Below, in pieces: positions 56,280-64,000 of a stretch of DNA of 64,000 bases (position 1 is the first letter of the stretch; every line of letters starts with the position of its first letter). The translations under genes were made by a program, and so were the position numbers. The stretch lies in the IMG/VR virus record IMGVR_UViG_3300024262_006558, positions 248,001 to 312,000 of that record; one strand, given 5' to 3'. The stretch is from a virus. Below the pieces are notes generated by a model. The model was given only the letters and a program-made list of their open reading frames with translations, was not told the origin of the DNA and searched no databases.

Positions 56280-56639
56280 CAATTTGTCGAAAGTATATAG
56301 TAAACATATAGCATGTATCATTTGATCAAAACCTATTGTCCACCAAAAAAGACCCAATTTATCATGTTTATAGAAATAAGAACTAGCTTTGCTAGTAGTG
56401 AAGTCTGTAACCAAATGCAGTAATCCATTAATCATACAGAATTGTAGCACAGTCAAATAACTAACGCTAATTTCGTATACATACCAAGCTCCAAATGAGC
56501 ATGCTGTAATAATAGAAGTATAAACTAAGATATGAGCCAACAGCCATTTAAGGCTGTGGCTCTTATTAACTCCCATCTCTCTAGTCTGACATAGAAAGTC
56601 TGCTATAAAATGTGCTATTATTAACCAAATGTATTGCAT
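56268..56639 (-). CDS. DUF3307 membrane protein
   Basis: 123 residues, four hydrophobic segments, with family-type motifs HFIADFLCQT near the N-terminus, LLAHILVYTSIITAC, and NGLLHLVTDFTTSK. DUF3307 proteins are small integral membrane proteins common in phages and bacteria; their role is unknown. Between the NDP kinase and ankyrin-related genes. Confidence 0.78.
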   Translation of the reverse strand: MQYIWLIIAHFIADFLCQTREMGVNKSHSLKWLLAHILVYTSIITACSFGAWYVYEISVSYLTVLQFCMINGLLHLVTDFTTSKASSYFYKHDKLGLFWWTIGFDQMIHAICLLYTFDKLLLI

Positions 56640-56658
56640 ATTGTTATGGTTTCATTTA

Positions 56659-57255
56659 TCAAAGTTTACCGAAGAATGCAATATTTACTTCTTTTATGAA
56701 AGATTCATAACTATCTGATCCATGAACAGAATTCTCGGTCATAGAGTGGGCGTAGTTTGCTCTCAAAGTGTTAGGGTATCTATCTGGATCATTAACGGCT
56801 GCAACTGGTCCCATGAGGTCTCTAAATGCTTTTATAGCGCCTCCATCCTCTTTCTCCAGCACAAGAATATAACTTGGTCCAGAAGACAGAAAATCTACCA
56901 ATCCATCAAAGAAGTCTTTTCCCTCATGCTCTTTGTAAAATGATCTTGCTACTGATTCTACAAATAAAACTTTCTTAGCAGCAATTACATTTAAGCCTGC
57001 TATTTTAATGTCTCCAATGATGCTGTTTACTTGATTGCCTTTTACAGCGTTTGGTTTAAGTATCGCGAATGTGTACTTATCATCAGTTGATTCAAAGTTA
57101 TCATATTGTTTCTCGAAAGACTTTAAAGCGTTAATTGGAATATCTCTATTACAACTTATTGCTTCTTCAATATCAAAATTTTCTCCAAAATTAGATTCAA
57201 AATTCTCAATTAGATTTAGAATTTCATTGGATAACTCTTTTTTATTCTGTTTCAT
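56659..57255 (-). CDS. ndk: nucleoside-diphosphate kinase with N-terminal extension
   Basis: 198 residues. The kinase domain starts near residue 60: TFAILKPNAV (Lys67), FVESVARSFYKEHEGKDFF, SGPSYILVLEK, then the catalytic His178 in NSVHGSDS. It transfers the gamma-phosphate from ATP to other (d)NDPs through phospho-His, so it would supply dNTPs for replication. The first 60 residues are an extra helical extension absent from standard enzymes of about 140 residues. Confidence 0.9.
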   Translation of the reverse strand: MKQNKKELSNEILNLIENFESNFGENFDIEEAISCNRDIPINALKSFEKQYDNFESTDDKYTFAILKPNAVKGNQVNSIIGDIKIAGLNVIAAKKVLFVESVARSFYKEHEGKDFFDGLVDFLSSGPSYILVLEKEDGGAIKAFRDLMGPVAAVNDPDRYPNTLRANYAHSMTENSVHGSDSYESFIKEVNIAFFGKL

Positions 57256-57439
57256 TTTTCTTCGGTTTAATTCTTAATGTAAATAACAATGCTATCACTT
57301 GAGCTATTAAAACTCCAATAGTAAAAGGTAGTATATGCCATAGAATAAATGGGTATAATAAAAAGTATATAAAATAACTAAAGCACATGTTAGGAAATCT
57401 ATTCTCCCAATACTTTTCCGTTTTAAAATATAATCTCAT
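57242..57439 (-). CDS. small membrane protein
   Basis: 65 residues with two hydrophobic stretches (NMCFSYFIYFLLYPFILWHI, FTIGVLIAQVIALLFTLRI) and a basic tail. Overlaps the NDP kinase start by 14 nt and is coupled to the upstream gene by TAATG. Not recognised. Confidence 0.65.
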   Translation of the reverse strand: MRLYFKTEKYWENRFPNMCFSYFIYFLLYPFILWHILPFTIGVLIAQVIALLFTLRIKPKKNETE

Positions 57440-57993
57440 TATTTATTACTACTTCTAATTTGGCTTTTTAAACTCTGTATTGTATTTCTTGAATCCATGA
57501 ACCATGAAGTTAAATTTAAAACTTTTTCAAAAGCTTTTTGATCTTCATGTGAAACTTTAAATGTTTTGAATGTTAAAGTCTCTATCCCTGGATCATCTGG
57601 ATCTTCATCATATAGTTCACTTGTAATTCTTGCTACAAGTATATCAACGCCATTTCTTATCTTTTCCTTTTTAAGAAAAGTTCTCCTGTTAGTAAATATG
57701 TTATACACTTCTCCACTAGTAATTTCTTGTATTGATGCTTTAACTTCTAATTCATCAATATTAACAGCTTCTATATTATTGTTTTTAAAAGAAAAATCCA
57801 AAACCAAGAAATGGCTTGAGTGATCTAATGGAACATCATCGGGTAAGTCTCGTCCATATAACATGCCCCTCATGTGCATGTTTCTATGTATCGTCTCACA
57901 CTCTCCAGTGAAATGGTAATAAATAACATCACCTATATCAAACCCAAAATTTCTAACGCCTAATTCTCTAGGTGAGTATAATAAATTTTCCAT
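57439..57993 (-). CDS. hypothetical protein, 184 residues
   Basis: Soluble; N-terminal region with FDIGDVIYYHFTGECETIHR, a beta-rich middle (HFLVLDFSFKNNNIEAVNID) and a helical end. Near-leaderless start 5 nt after a consensus -7 box. It heads the operon with the membrane protein, NDP kinase and DUF3307 genes. Confidence 0.7.
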   Translation of the reverse strand: MENLLYSPRELGVRNFGFDIGDVIYYHFTGECETIHRNMHMRGMLYGRDLPDDVPLDHSSHFLVLDFSFKNNNIEAVNIDELEVKASIQEITSGEVYNIFTNRRTFLKKEKIRNGVDILVARITSELYDEDPDDPGIETLTFKTFKVSHEDQKAFEKVLNLTSWFMDSRNTIQSLKSQIRSSNK

Positions 57994-57998
57994 ATAGG

Positions 57999-58029
57999 CA
58001 AATATATGGAAACCATACTCTTAAAACAA
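57999..58029 (-). promoter_or_regulatory. Bacteroidota primary-sigma promoter
   Basis: Minus strand TTG (58029-58027), 20 nt, TATATTTG (58006-57999). Confidence 0.8.
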
Positions 58030-58036
58030 ATTAGTA

Positions 58037-58363
58037 TTATAAAATATTATAATCTTTGAGCATAGATCTAATCTGCATAGTTAAACACAAAGAAAGAAGC
58101 GCAGCTATTATAGCGCTTCCATAAGAAATTTCTCCAGTCTCTATAACAAAAATGTTTGATATAAAGTATCCTATTATAATGATAGTAGTTATCATGATAG
58201 ATATCATTGGAATAAAGAAAAACTTTCTAGTCCTTGACAACTCTTGTTCTAGCTGTTCTATTAAATCTAGATGTATCTGCATATATTGGTCTACATCTAC
58301 TTTAGCTTCTTTATAAGAAAAATAAAAACGCTTTCTAATTTTCGGTGTCTTCTTCGAAATCAT
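58037..58363 (-). CDS. small membrane protein, two transmembrane helices
   Basis: 108 residues from ATG 58363 (MISKKTPKIRKRFYF); an ATG at 58399 is also open but overlaps the upstream gene more. Transmembrane segments FFFIPMISIMITTIIIIGYF and SAIIAALLSLCLTMQI follow a helical N-terminal region. Confidence 0.65.
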   Translation of the reverse strand: MISKKTPKIRKRFYFSYKEAKVDVDQYMQIHLDLIEQLEQELSRTRKFFFIPMISIMITTIIIIGYFISNIFVIETGEISYGSAIIAALLSLCLTMQIRSMLKDYNIL

Positions 58364-58610
58364 CGAATTCTCTGGGGGGCCTTGGTGGTATGTATCCATA
58401 CGCTCTTAGAATAATTTTGATTGCAAATGTAAATGGTATTAGCGAAATTAACGATAGGATTAAATAATCCTGTATAGTTTGTATATTTTCCTGTTCAAGA
58501 ACATTACTTATGAATAAGAGGGTGTTGACAATTATAACTAAGCCCATAAAGACTCTTGTGTACCTTCCATACACTTCATCTTTATACTTACCCCCTCTTT
58601 TATAACTCAT
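58335..58610 (-). CDS. small membrane protein, two transmembrane helices
   Basis: 91 residues; FMGLVIIVNTLLFISNVLEQ and LILSLISLIPFTFAIKIIL, then a proline-rich acidic tail (YIPPRPPREFDDFEEDTEN). Overlaps the next gene. Not recognised. Confidence 0.67.
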   Translation of the reverse strand: MSYKRGGKYKDEVYGRYTRVFMGLVIIVNTLLFISNVLEQENIQTIQDYLILSLISLIPFTFAIKIILRAYGYIPPRPPREFDDFEEDTEN

Positions 58611-58620
58611 TCTACATCAT

Positions 58621-59445
58621 TTATTCTTTTTTTGGAGTTACAGTTTTTACTTGTTCTACACCTTTCTCTTTTACAGAGAAATGGTCATCTATATTAACAA
58701 TTGATGTATATATAGAGAACGTTATCATAAGCGCTATTATACCCATAACCACCCTATATATAATTATCCGTCTTTTTACGCTTTTCTCAATTCTCTCTCT
58801 ATTATTTTGACCTTCTGCTTCCGTTAGGTCTCGAAGCTGGTCTAATAAATTTTGCAATGCTGGATTTGCTGCAACTTCACCTGCACCTGCACCTGCATCA
58901 ACTGCATATTCATCTTCAAAACCAACCTCATCTTCTAAACCAACCTCATCTTCTAAACTTTCTTTCTCTTGTTTATATGCAGCTAGACTTTGAAATTCGA
59001 AATTACTTACGATTTTATCTTTGTGTTTTTCTAAAAACTCGGTAGATAGATCTTGGCATAAAAAAATTGCACACCAATCTAACACATCTTGATATTCTTC
59101 AATAAAATCTTCACTAAGTTTTTGAGTCTCAGATATCAAGTCACCATCAAATAATTCTATATTCTTACTTATTATGCTTTCTTCTATATAATAATTTCTA
59201 CATATATCTTTATATGCTGCAATTACGGATTGATTATATATTCTAGCTTTAAAGTTATATAAGTCATCAACTGGATTTCGTGAAACATCTACCACTATTT
59301 TTCTGTAACACAAATCTGGATTTAGTGATTTTTGTGGAGTTGTAGATTCTTTCAGCTCAGCAATCGAATTACCTACCAGGCTAATTAAACTAATATATTC
59401 ATCAATTTTATCCTTAAACTCTTTTTCTGTCGTAATGGTTTTCAT
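58621..59445 (-). CDS. single-pass membrane protein with ADxxxW-like soluble domain
   Basis: 274 residues; helical N-terminal domain with a module-like DWCAIFLCQDLSTEFLEKHK (residues about 125-145), an acidic/alanine linker with repeated GLEDEVG units, and one transmembrane helix near the C-terminus (VVMGIIALMITFSIYTSIV). A TATATTTG -7 box lies 6 nt upstream of the ATG, with a poor -33. Confidence 0.68.
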   Translation of the reverse strand: MKTITTEKEFKDKIDEYISLISLVGNSIAELKESTTPQKSLNPDLCYRKIVVDVSRNPVDDLYNFKARIYNQSVIAAYKDICRNYYIEESIISKNIELFDGDLISETQKLSEDFIEEYQDVLDWCAIFLCQDLSTEFLEKHKDKIVSNFEFQSLAAYKQEKESLEDEVGLEDEVGFEDEYAVDAGAGAGEVAANPALQNLLDQLRDLTEAEGQNNRERIEKSVKRRIIIYRVVMGIIALMITFSIYTSIVNIDDHFSVKEKGVEQVKTVTPKKE

Positions 59446-59469
59446 ATGATCAAATATAAATAAAAGTTA

Positions 59470-59700
59470 TTAATAAATCATAAATTCTGAAAACTCTTTT
59501 AAAAAATAATCTTCTTTTTGAGTTGTATCCAGTACTTCCCATACTAAATCGAATTTAAATTGTTGATAGAAGTTATGTGAAAAATTATCTGGATTCATAA
59601 AAAAAGAGAATGCATGCCAATCTACCTCATCAGCATGGTCAATTATTTCTTGTTCAGTTACAAGTTTATATTCATGATAGTTACTCCATTTTTTTACCAT
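59470..59700 (-). CDS. short ADxxxW-module protein
   Basis: 76 residues that are essentially one module: EQEIIDHADEVDWHAFSFFM then FSHNFYQQFKFDLVWEVL. No repeats. It may be a truncated relative or a minimal functional form. Confidence 0.62.
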   Translation of the reverse strand: MVKKWSNYHEYKLVTEQEIIDHADEVDWHAFSFFMNPDNFSHNFYQQFKFDLVWEVLDTTQKEDYFLKEFSEFMIY

Positions 59701-60499
59701 CTAACAATCCATTTCTTATTTCATAATTATCTTTCATAATCTTCCATCTAGACCATTCTTTAGGCGTAATTGATACATCATGATCCATCAAGCATCTATA
59801 TTTAGACTCTTCTGAAACTTTTATGTTTCTAATAATGTTATCCCATGTTATTTTATCTGCAAACTCAATTAAAAAGTCTAGTGACATTGATTGCTTTAGA
59901 GATAAACTTGTCCAATCAAGTTCATTTGAGTAATCTTTCATAAACTGTTCAGAAATAACTCTGCTAAATGAAATTGTTTTAAAGAAACTTTTAAGGGAGC
60001 TAGACAGTTCTGGTTCGGACAATAAATAAGAATTATTATCTATTATAGCCCTCTGTCTTTCAATCAACTCTCTCATGAAATCTTCTTCATCACCTAAGTT
60101 GATTGACATATTATTAAGAATGTAAGCGGGAACTAAAGAGTCTATAAATTCTTTAGCAAAATTTAAGCTCATAGTTTTGTTTGCGCTTATTAATGACCAA
60201 TTGAGTTCCCCTCTAAAACTTTCAAAGAAATCTGAGCTGAACTTTTTTATATCCATGCTCATTGCTAAAGCTTCAAAATCTATCTTGTCAGCCCAGCATG
60301 TTGCTTCTTCTTCGGTTATGGTTGGGTAATTAAAAACTTTATCTTTAATCAATTTTTCTTTAAACGACATGCCTGAGTTTTCCCTCAGCCAGTCTTTTAT
60401 GAAGTTTAAATCTTCATCCCTATGATCTAAACTATAAGCTCTTCCTTGGGTTACAAGTTGAGAGGTATAGGCTTTTTTTACATCTTCTTTATTTGCCAT
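59681..60499 (-). CDS. multi-module 'DWxxxSxxxLSxxF' repeat protein
   Basis: 272 residues built from repeated units: EEATCWADKIDFEALAMSMD, FSSDFFESFRGELNWSLISA, MSLNFAKEFIDSL, ISEQFMKDYSNELDWTSLSL and FLIEFADKITWDNIIRN. This tandem form shows that the single N-terminal module of the ankyrin and DGPA proteins is one unit of a repeat family. Protein binding is likely. Confidence 0.72.
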   Translation of the reverse strand: MANKEDVKKAYTSQLVTQGRAYSLDHRDEDLNFIKDWLRENSGMSFKEKLIKDKVFNYPTITEEEATCWADKIDFEALAMSMDIKKFSSDFFESFRGELNWSLISANKTMSLNFAKEFIDSLVPAYILNNMSINLGDEEDFMRELIERQRAIIDNNSYLLSEPELSSSLKSFFKTISFSRVISEQFMKDYSNELDWTSLSLKQSMSLDFLIEFADKITWDNIIRNIKVSEESKYRCLMDHDVSITPKEWSRWKIMKDNYEIRNGLLDGKKME

Positions 60500-60525
60500 T
60501 TACATTAATGTAATAAAACATATAC

Positions 60526-60999
60526 TTATTTTGTAGCTAGTTTGTATTTAAACTTCTCTTTAACTGATGGGGAAATTCTTTCATTATTCATAATAGATCT
60601 CCAACAAACTTCATCTTGATATTCTTCCACTAATTCATTAGTGATATATTTTGAATAACTTAACGCTGCAAAGTCCATTGTGTCAGCAAAATATCTAATG
60701 TTTTCCTGATTCTCTAAAAACTTCTTGCCTTGACTCATAGTTATAGACCAGTTAATTTTATCTTTGAATTGCTTGAAGAATTCTATATCACTATTTTTTT
60801 TAGAAAGCTCTATCCAAGATAAAGAGTCACGAAACTCTTCTATAAAGTCTAGAGATAAATCTTCACGCATTGATATAGCGTTCCAAAATATTGACTTTGT
60901 GTTTAATTTAAAATAATCAAATGAATATTTTTCAAAATCACAGTTTTTAGAAAACTCTAGCCAAAAACTTAAATTACTTTGATTCTTTTGTATCTTCAT
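60526..60999 (-). CDS. multi-module 'DWxxxSxxxLSxxF' repeat protein
   Basis: 157 residues, about five units (FWNAISMREDLSLDFIEEFR, SLSWIELSKKNSDIEFFKQF, KINWSITMSQGKKFLENQEN, TMDFAALSYSKYITNELVEE). Similar to the gene at 59681 and to the plus-strand gene at 21271. Confidence 0.7.
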   Translation of the reverse strand: MKIQKNQSNLSFWLEFSKNCDFEKYSFDYFKLNTKSIFWNAISMREDLSLDFIEEFRDSLSWIELSKKNSDIEFFKQFKDKINWSITMSQGKKFLENQENIRYFADTMDFAALSYSKYITNELVEEYQDEVCWRSIMNNERISPSVKEKFKYKLATK

Positions 61000-61330
61000 C
61001 TGGCTGAAATTTTATAAGAATAAACTCTAATTTTTGTTGTAATATAGAAAGCTCTGCATACGTAGCTTCAATAAGATCATCAACGTTTTCAGTAATATAA
61101 TTATCCCATTCAGAAACAACTTTTTCAACTCCATAATCATTTAACAAAAGCTCTAGATCTCTACTGGCTGTATACTTAATCAAAGATATAAGAAACATTT
61201 GTTTAGTCATGTCATGTATTAAATCTGGTTTAATACTTTTAGCTACAGATCTTAACGTGCTCATTGTTGAGCCATTGAATAAAGATGTTGCTAACTCATT
61301 TGATATGGGTCCAAATTCTTTAAGTTTCAT
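60974..61330 (-). CDS. helical hypothetical protein
   Basis: 118 residues, entirely helical by pattern (LATSLFNGSTMSTLRSVAKS, NVDDLIEATYAELSILQQKL). Starts in an ATGA overlap with the upstream gene; its end overlaps the downstream start by 26 nt. Not recognised. Confidence 0.65.
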   Translation of the reverse strand: MKLKEFGPISNELATSLFNGSTMSTLRSVAKSIKPDLIHDMTKQMFLISLIKYTASRDLELLLNDYGVEKVVSEWDNYITENVDDLIEATYAELSILQQKLEFILIKFQPDEDTKESK

Positions 61331-62274
61331 TTCTTGTTATGTTTTAATTTTATCTTTTCTATGTTCTTAGTTCCTAGATAATCTATAGAGTCTCCACTTT
61401 TAGAATGGCTTCCTCCACTTCTTTCTAGTTGTAATTGCTCTAAAGATTCTGCGGCTTTAATTATCTCTGCATGATTAGCAGGTTTCTTATTAGAAGATGT
61501 AGGGATTAACTTCAATCTAGGCTCTGGAACATAAGAATCCTTTATAGTTTTTATTATATGATCAGGATAAGATTTAAACTCCTCTGAATTAAAACTGGAA
61601 TACTCTATATATACTCCTTTTCCTCTCCAAAAAGCATCCATAAAGAAATGAGTTAACTGATCCATGAAAACTAATTCCATACTCCAGCTTATTTCTATGC
61701 AGTCTTGTATTAACAATCCTAAATCATAACGATTCATTCTTAGGAACTTTTTAAATAGTTCAGCGTCCTCGCTCTCCATTATCTTTCCTAAGAACTTAGT
61801 GACTCTCTTTTGCTTATATTCAAATTCTTGAGTAGTTACTTCTTTAAATCTTTTCAAATACGACTTTTCTATAAGCCCGTTTTCTTTCAAGAAAGTATAC
61901 ACTGGAGTAAAATAAGATTTTCTATGTTGTGCAAACAGCAGCTCTTCACCACTTCTTCCAAACATAGAAAAATTATAGATAGTTTCACTATCCACAAGAT
62001 CTCCATTAAGCATTTCAATATAACAAACAGGAGTTCCGCTGTTAGCATTTATCAATACAAAAGAATTATATTTACCTAAAGCATGTCTAGCTGTATCAAT
62101 GTCTTCCCAGTGATTTTCCAAATATAATCCATACATTAGATAAGCTTCTAATGTTAATGGCTTTACTAATTGCAAATCATTTTCTTCTATCTCAAGAGCT
62201 ATTTGATAATCTTGATCCTGGACTAGTTCTATTTTATCAAAGAAGGATTCATTTTTATCTTGTTCTGAGATCAT
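61327..62274 (-). CDS. hypothetical protein, 315 residues
   Basis: Alpha/beta N-terminal part (YNSFVLINANSGTPVCYIEM), helical middle, and a low-complexity C-terminal tail (GGSHSKSGDSIDYLG). No membrane segment. The segment ENHWEDIDTARHALGKYNSF could bind nucleic acid or peptide, but no family is recognised. Confidence 0.66.
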   Translation of the reverse strand: MISEQDKNESFFDKIELVQDQDYQIALEIEENDLQLVKPLTLEAYLMYGLYLENHWEDIDTARHALGKYNSFVLINANSGTPVCYIEMLNGDLVDSETIYNFSMFGRSGEELLFAQHRKSYFTPVYTFLKENGLIEKSYLKRFKEVTTQEFEYKQKRVTKFLGKIMESEDAELFKKFLRMNRYDLGLLIQDCIEISWSMELVFMDQLTHFFMDAFWRGKGVYIEYSSFNSEEFKSYPDHIIKTIKDSYVPEPRLKLIPTSSNKKPANHAEIIKAAESLEQLQLERSGGSHSKSGDSIDYLGTKNIEKIKLKHNKK

Positions 62275-62284
62275 AAGAGTTTAT

Positions 62285-62602
62285 TTATATAATTTCTACA
62301 GACTTCCAAGTGTCAGTCACCTTCTTGCGGCATACTACAAATTCACGAAGAACGTTTTCAAATATCATGTAATGCACTAATGTATCATCATCATGATCCT
62401 CTTCTAGTATGCTAAAAAGATCTTTAACAACATCAGCTTTAGTAAATGTGCTATTCATAACAGAAGGAGCACTCAGATCATAACTATCTGTTATTACTGC
62501 TTCTTTTATTAATTTCAATTCAGCAATTGTAATAGTCTCTTTTTCTTTTTCAACCCCGTTAGCGTTAAACACTTTCGTAACTGTTGTAATTGGTCTTTTC
62601 AT
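62285..62602 (-). CDS. hypothetical protein
   Basis: 105 residues; short N-terminal strands (ITTVTKVFNANGVEKEKETI), then helices and a final strand pair. Overlaps the end of the zincin gene by 38 nt. Not recognised. Confidence 0.64.
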   Translation of the reverse strand: MKRPITTVTKVFNANGVEKEKETITIAELKLIKEAVITDSYDLSAPSVMNSTFTKADVVKDLFSILEEDHDDDTLVHYMIFENVLREFVVCRKKVTDTWKSVEII

Positions 62603-63266
62603 CTTTGTTTATTTGATTTAACATGTAATCGATAAGTCTGTCAGCTTCATCTTCAAGATCTTTGAAGTTATACTCTGAATTTTGCTCGCATATCACTTCA
62701 ACAAACTTACTAAAAATATTTGAATTAAACCACATTATTTGGTTTAATTGCTTAATGTCTGGGTTTGAAATTAAACAAGATTTAATTGAAAAATATGTTA
62801 CAAGTAGCTCCTCTTCAGCTTCTATGAAATCCATCTCTTCTTGAGTTAAGTCTTCATTTATGGTATGAAACACTTCTCTATTCATTCTTTTAGGGTGCAT
62901 AGTGCTATGGCCTAATTCATGAAACATGAGTTGATAATACATTAAAGGGTTTGAAAAAAACCCTTTAGATAAAGTGTGTATCTTGTCATGTTTGGGATGA
63001 TATATAGGATCTTCATAATCTCCAGACATATAAATTATTTTAGGTTTGCCTGACCAATTATCTATTAAGTTTTCTAGAGTTTGATTGGGTTTAAAAGTTT
63101 CTTTACGTTTATTGCTAAATCTTAAAAATACACCGCAACTACCAGTTAAGTTCTTTTTAAACCAACTGAAAATAACTCTTATAAAATAAGGTGTCTTCAC
63201 AGTTTTTCTATGAAGACGTATTAATTGTAAAGTTATAGATATGTTAGGATCAAAATTATTTATCAT
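62565..63266 (-). CDS. zincin metallopeptidase-like protein, ArdC-type
   Basis: 233 residues. The metal-binding motif HELGH (residues 116-120) is followed by STMHPKRMNR and, about 30 residues on, AEEELLVTYFS as a likely third (Glu) ligand. This spacing is typical of the zincin domain of ArdC-like anti-restriction proteins on plasmids and phages. The N-terminal ssDNA-binding part of ArdC is not obvious, so function could differ. Confidence 0.68.
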   Translation of the reverse strand: MINNFDPNISITLQLIRLHRKTVKTPYFIRVIFSWFKKNLTGSCGVFLRFSNKRKETFKPNQTLENLIDNWSGKPKIIYMSGDYEDPIYHPKHDKIHTLSKGFFSNPLMYYQLMFHELGHSTMHPKRMNREVFHTINEDLTQEEMDFIEAEEELLVTYFSIKSCLISNPDIKQLNQIMWFNSNIFSKFVEVICEQNSEYNFKDLEDEADRLIDYMLNQINKDEKTNYNSYESV

Positions 63267-63846
63267 ATTTATTATTTAATTTATGACCTAAAACTGCCAC
63301 GAATATACACATAACCTCTACCGCTACAAAATCTCTAAAACCATTTCTTGCAGATATGTTTTTTGTATTTTTTATAACTCCTTCTGTAACATTTTGATTG
63401 CCGCTTGCATACTTGGTGATAACTTCAATATTATGTTCTCCATCAACGTTAACTACTTTAATCATTGCTTTTGCTAATACCTTTTTATCTAATCTTCCAT
63501 AAATAGATACATAGGCTTTAGCAAACTCTATATCTTCTTCTGGCCAAGGTTCAGCATATCCAGTAGTAGATATCCCATAGTCTGATTTCATTTTGTCAGA
63601 TATACCTTTAGACATTTCATCAGCAACCCTTTCACTTACACAATTTACCTCTTTTGCATGTAAATAATTTACACCTAAAATGTTTACTTTATGAGTTAAA
63701 TTGTATGCAGTAATACCTCCTTCAAAGAAACTTGATGATCCCGATATACTAGCAAACGCGTCCTGAAGTTTACCTGCAGTAATACTTTCCGCAACAGCTA
63801 CAGTAGCCCCTTCTAAAATTAATAACTTCTTTATGGAATCAATCAT
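63256..63846 (-). CDS. pncC: PncC / CinA C-terminal domain protein (NMN deamidase)
   Basis: 196 residues. The first 110 or so match the CinA C-terminal family: ATVAVAESITAGKLQDAFAS, SGSSSFFEGGITAYN and YGISTTGYA. The enzyme hydrolyses nicotinamide mononucleotide to nicotinate mononucleotide in NAD recycling. The C-terminal 60 residues are non-standard and end in a hydrophobic stretch (FVAVEVMCIFVAVLG). Stop and start overlaps on both sides place it in an operon. Confidence 0.82.
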   Translation of the reverse strand: MIDSIKKLLILEGATVAVAESITAGKLQDAFASISGSSSFFEGGITAYNLTHKVNILGVNYLHAKEVNCVSERVADEMSKGISDKMKSDYGISTTGYAEPWPEEDIEFAKAYVSIYGRLDKKVLAKAMIKVVNVDGEHNIEVITKYASGNQNVTEGVIKNTKNISARNGFRDFVAVEVMCIFVAVLGHKLNNKYDK

Positions 63847-64000
63847 CCTTTTCTTGTTTTAAGTCTCTCATAAGCCCTCTGTATGCTCCTATATTTGTTA
63901 ACAAGGAGAAAAGTCCAGTTCCTACAAACAGAAGACATATTATTTCAGGTCTAGCTGTTTTATTTTCTTGATCCATTTCATAATGAGACACGAAAGTTTT
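63839..64000 (-). CDS. membrane protein C-terminus (partial)
   Basis: An open frame enters from the right edge and ends at TGA 63841-63839, giving 53 residues with one hydrophobic helix (EIICLLFVGTGLFSLLTNIG) and a charged tail. Its stop overlaps the pncC start. Product unknown. Confidence 0.55.
   Translation of the reverse strand, partial: KTFVSHYEMDQENKTARPEIICLLFVGTGLFSLLTNIGAYRGLMRDLKQEKDD

Overview
The window is AT-rich DNA, probably from a large extrachromosomal element of a Bacteroidota host. I favour a jumbo phage; a megaplasmid is the alternative. Four points support this. Several promoters match the Bacteroidota primary-sigma consensus (TTG, 20 bp, TAnnTTTG). Shine-Dalgarno sites are almost absent. 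Most genes are small and unannotated, and many resemble proteins common in phage genomes (GP88-like, 'MGCDIH', 'MGYTHYW', DUF3307, endonuclease V-like, NDP kinase, PncC). No terminase, capsid, tail, replicase or integrase gene is visible, so the replicon type is an inference.

Layout. (1) 1-1153: the tail of an integron gene-cassette array. Three complete promoterless ORFs and one partial ORF lie between four attC sites whose outer core boxes pair cassette by cassette. (2) 1154-19141, with one more copy at 25517: small plus-strand genes, most preceded by a 36-bp element (P1: GTACATAAT-N12-GTATATATT-GGTGAA) that ends 15-19 nt before the ATG. The region holds a DNA methyltransferase, a GP88-like protein, zinc-ribbon proteins and many unknowns. 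Three tRNA-like genes sit inside it on the minus strand, under a host-type promoter. (3) 19.2-23.2 kb: a lipoprotein, a sigma factor, a second promoter family (P2: GAAACA-N12-TTTCGTTAA) and a large structured RNA of about 450 nt. (4) 23.2-25.5 kb: seven tandem, 7-nt-overlapping genes made of 'HREDGPA' MORN-like repeats. (5) 25.9-28.2 kb: a gene-free convergent junction with palindromes, clustered 30-bp repeats, a P2-linked structured RNA, a perfect 24-bp parS-like palindrome, a G-poor strand and G-tracts. (6) 28.2-64 kb: almost entirely minus-strand operons. These are dominated by ankyrin and DGPA-repeat proteins with shared N-terminal modules. The rest are membrane proteins, lipoproteins, a TerD-like protein, a PcfJ-like protein, a DnaQ-like exonuclease, two more tRNA-like genes with large insertions, NDP kinase, PncC and an ArdC-like zincin.

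How it fits together. The left arm looks like individually promoted accessory or early genes driven by a dedicated factor; the sigma factor at 19937 is a candidate. The right arm uses host-type promoters and long overlapping operons, and looks like a diversifying family of interaction or effector proteins. The most novel-looking items are the P1 and P2 systems, the large structured RNAs, the tRNA-like genes with insertions, the cassette array beside phage-like genes, and the modular ANK/DGPA family.
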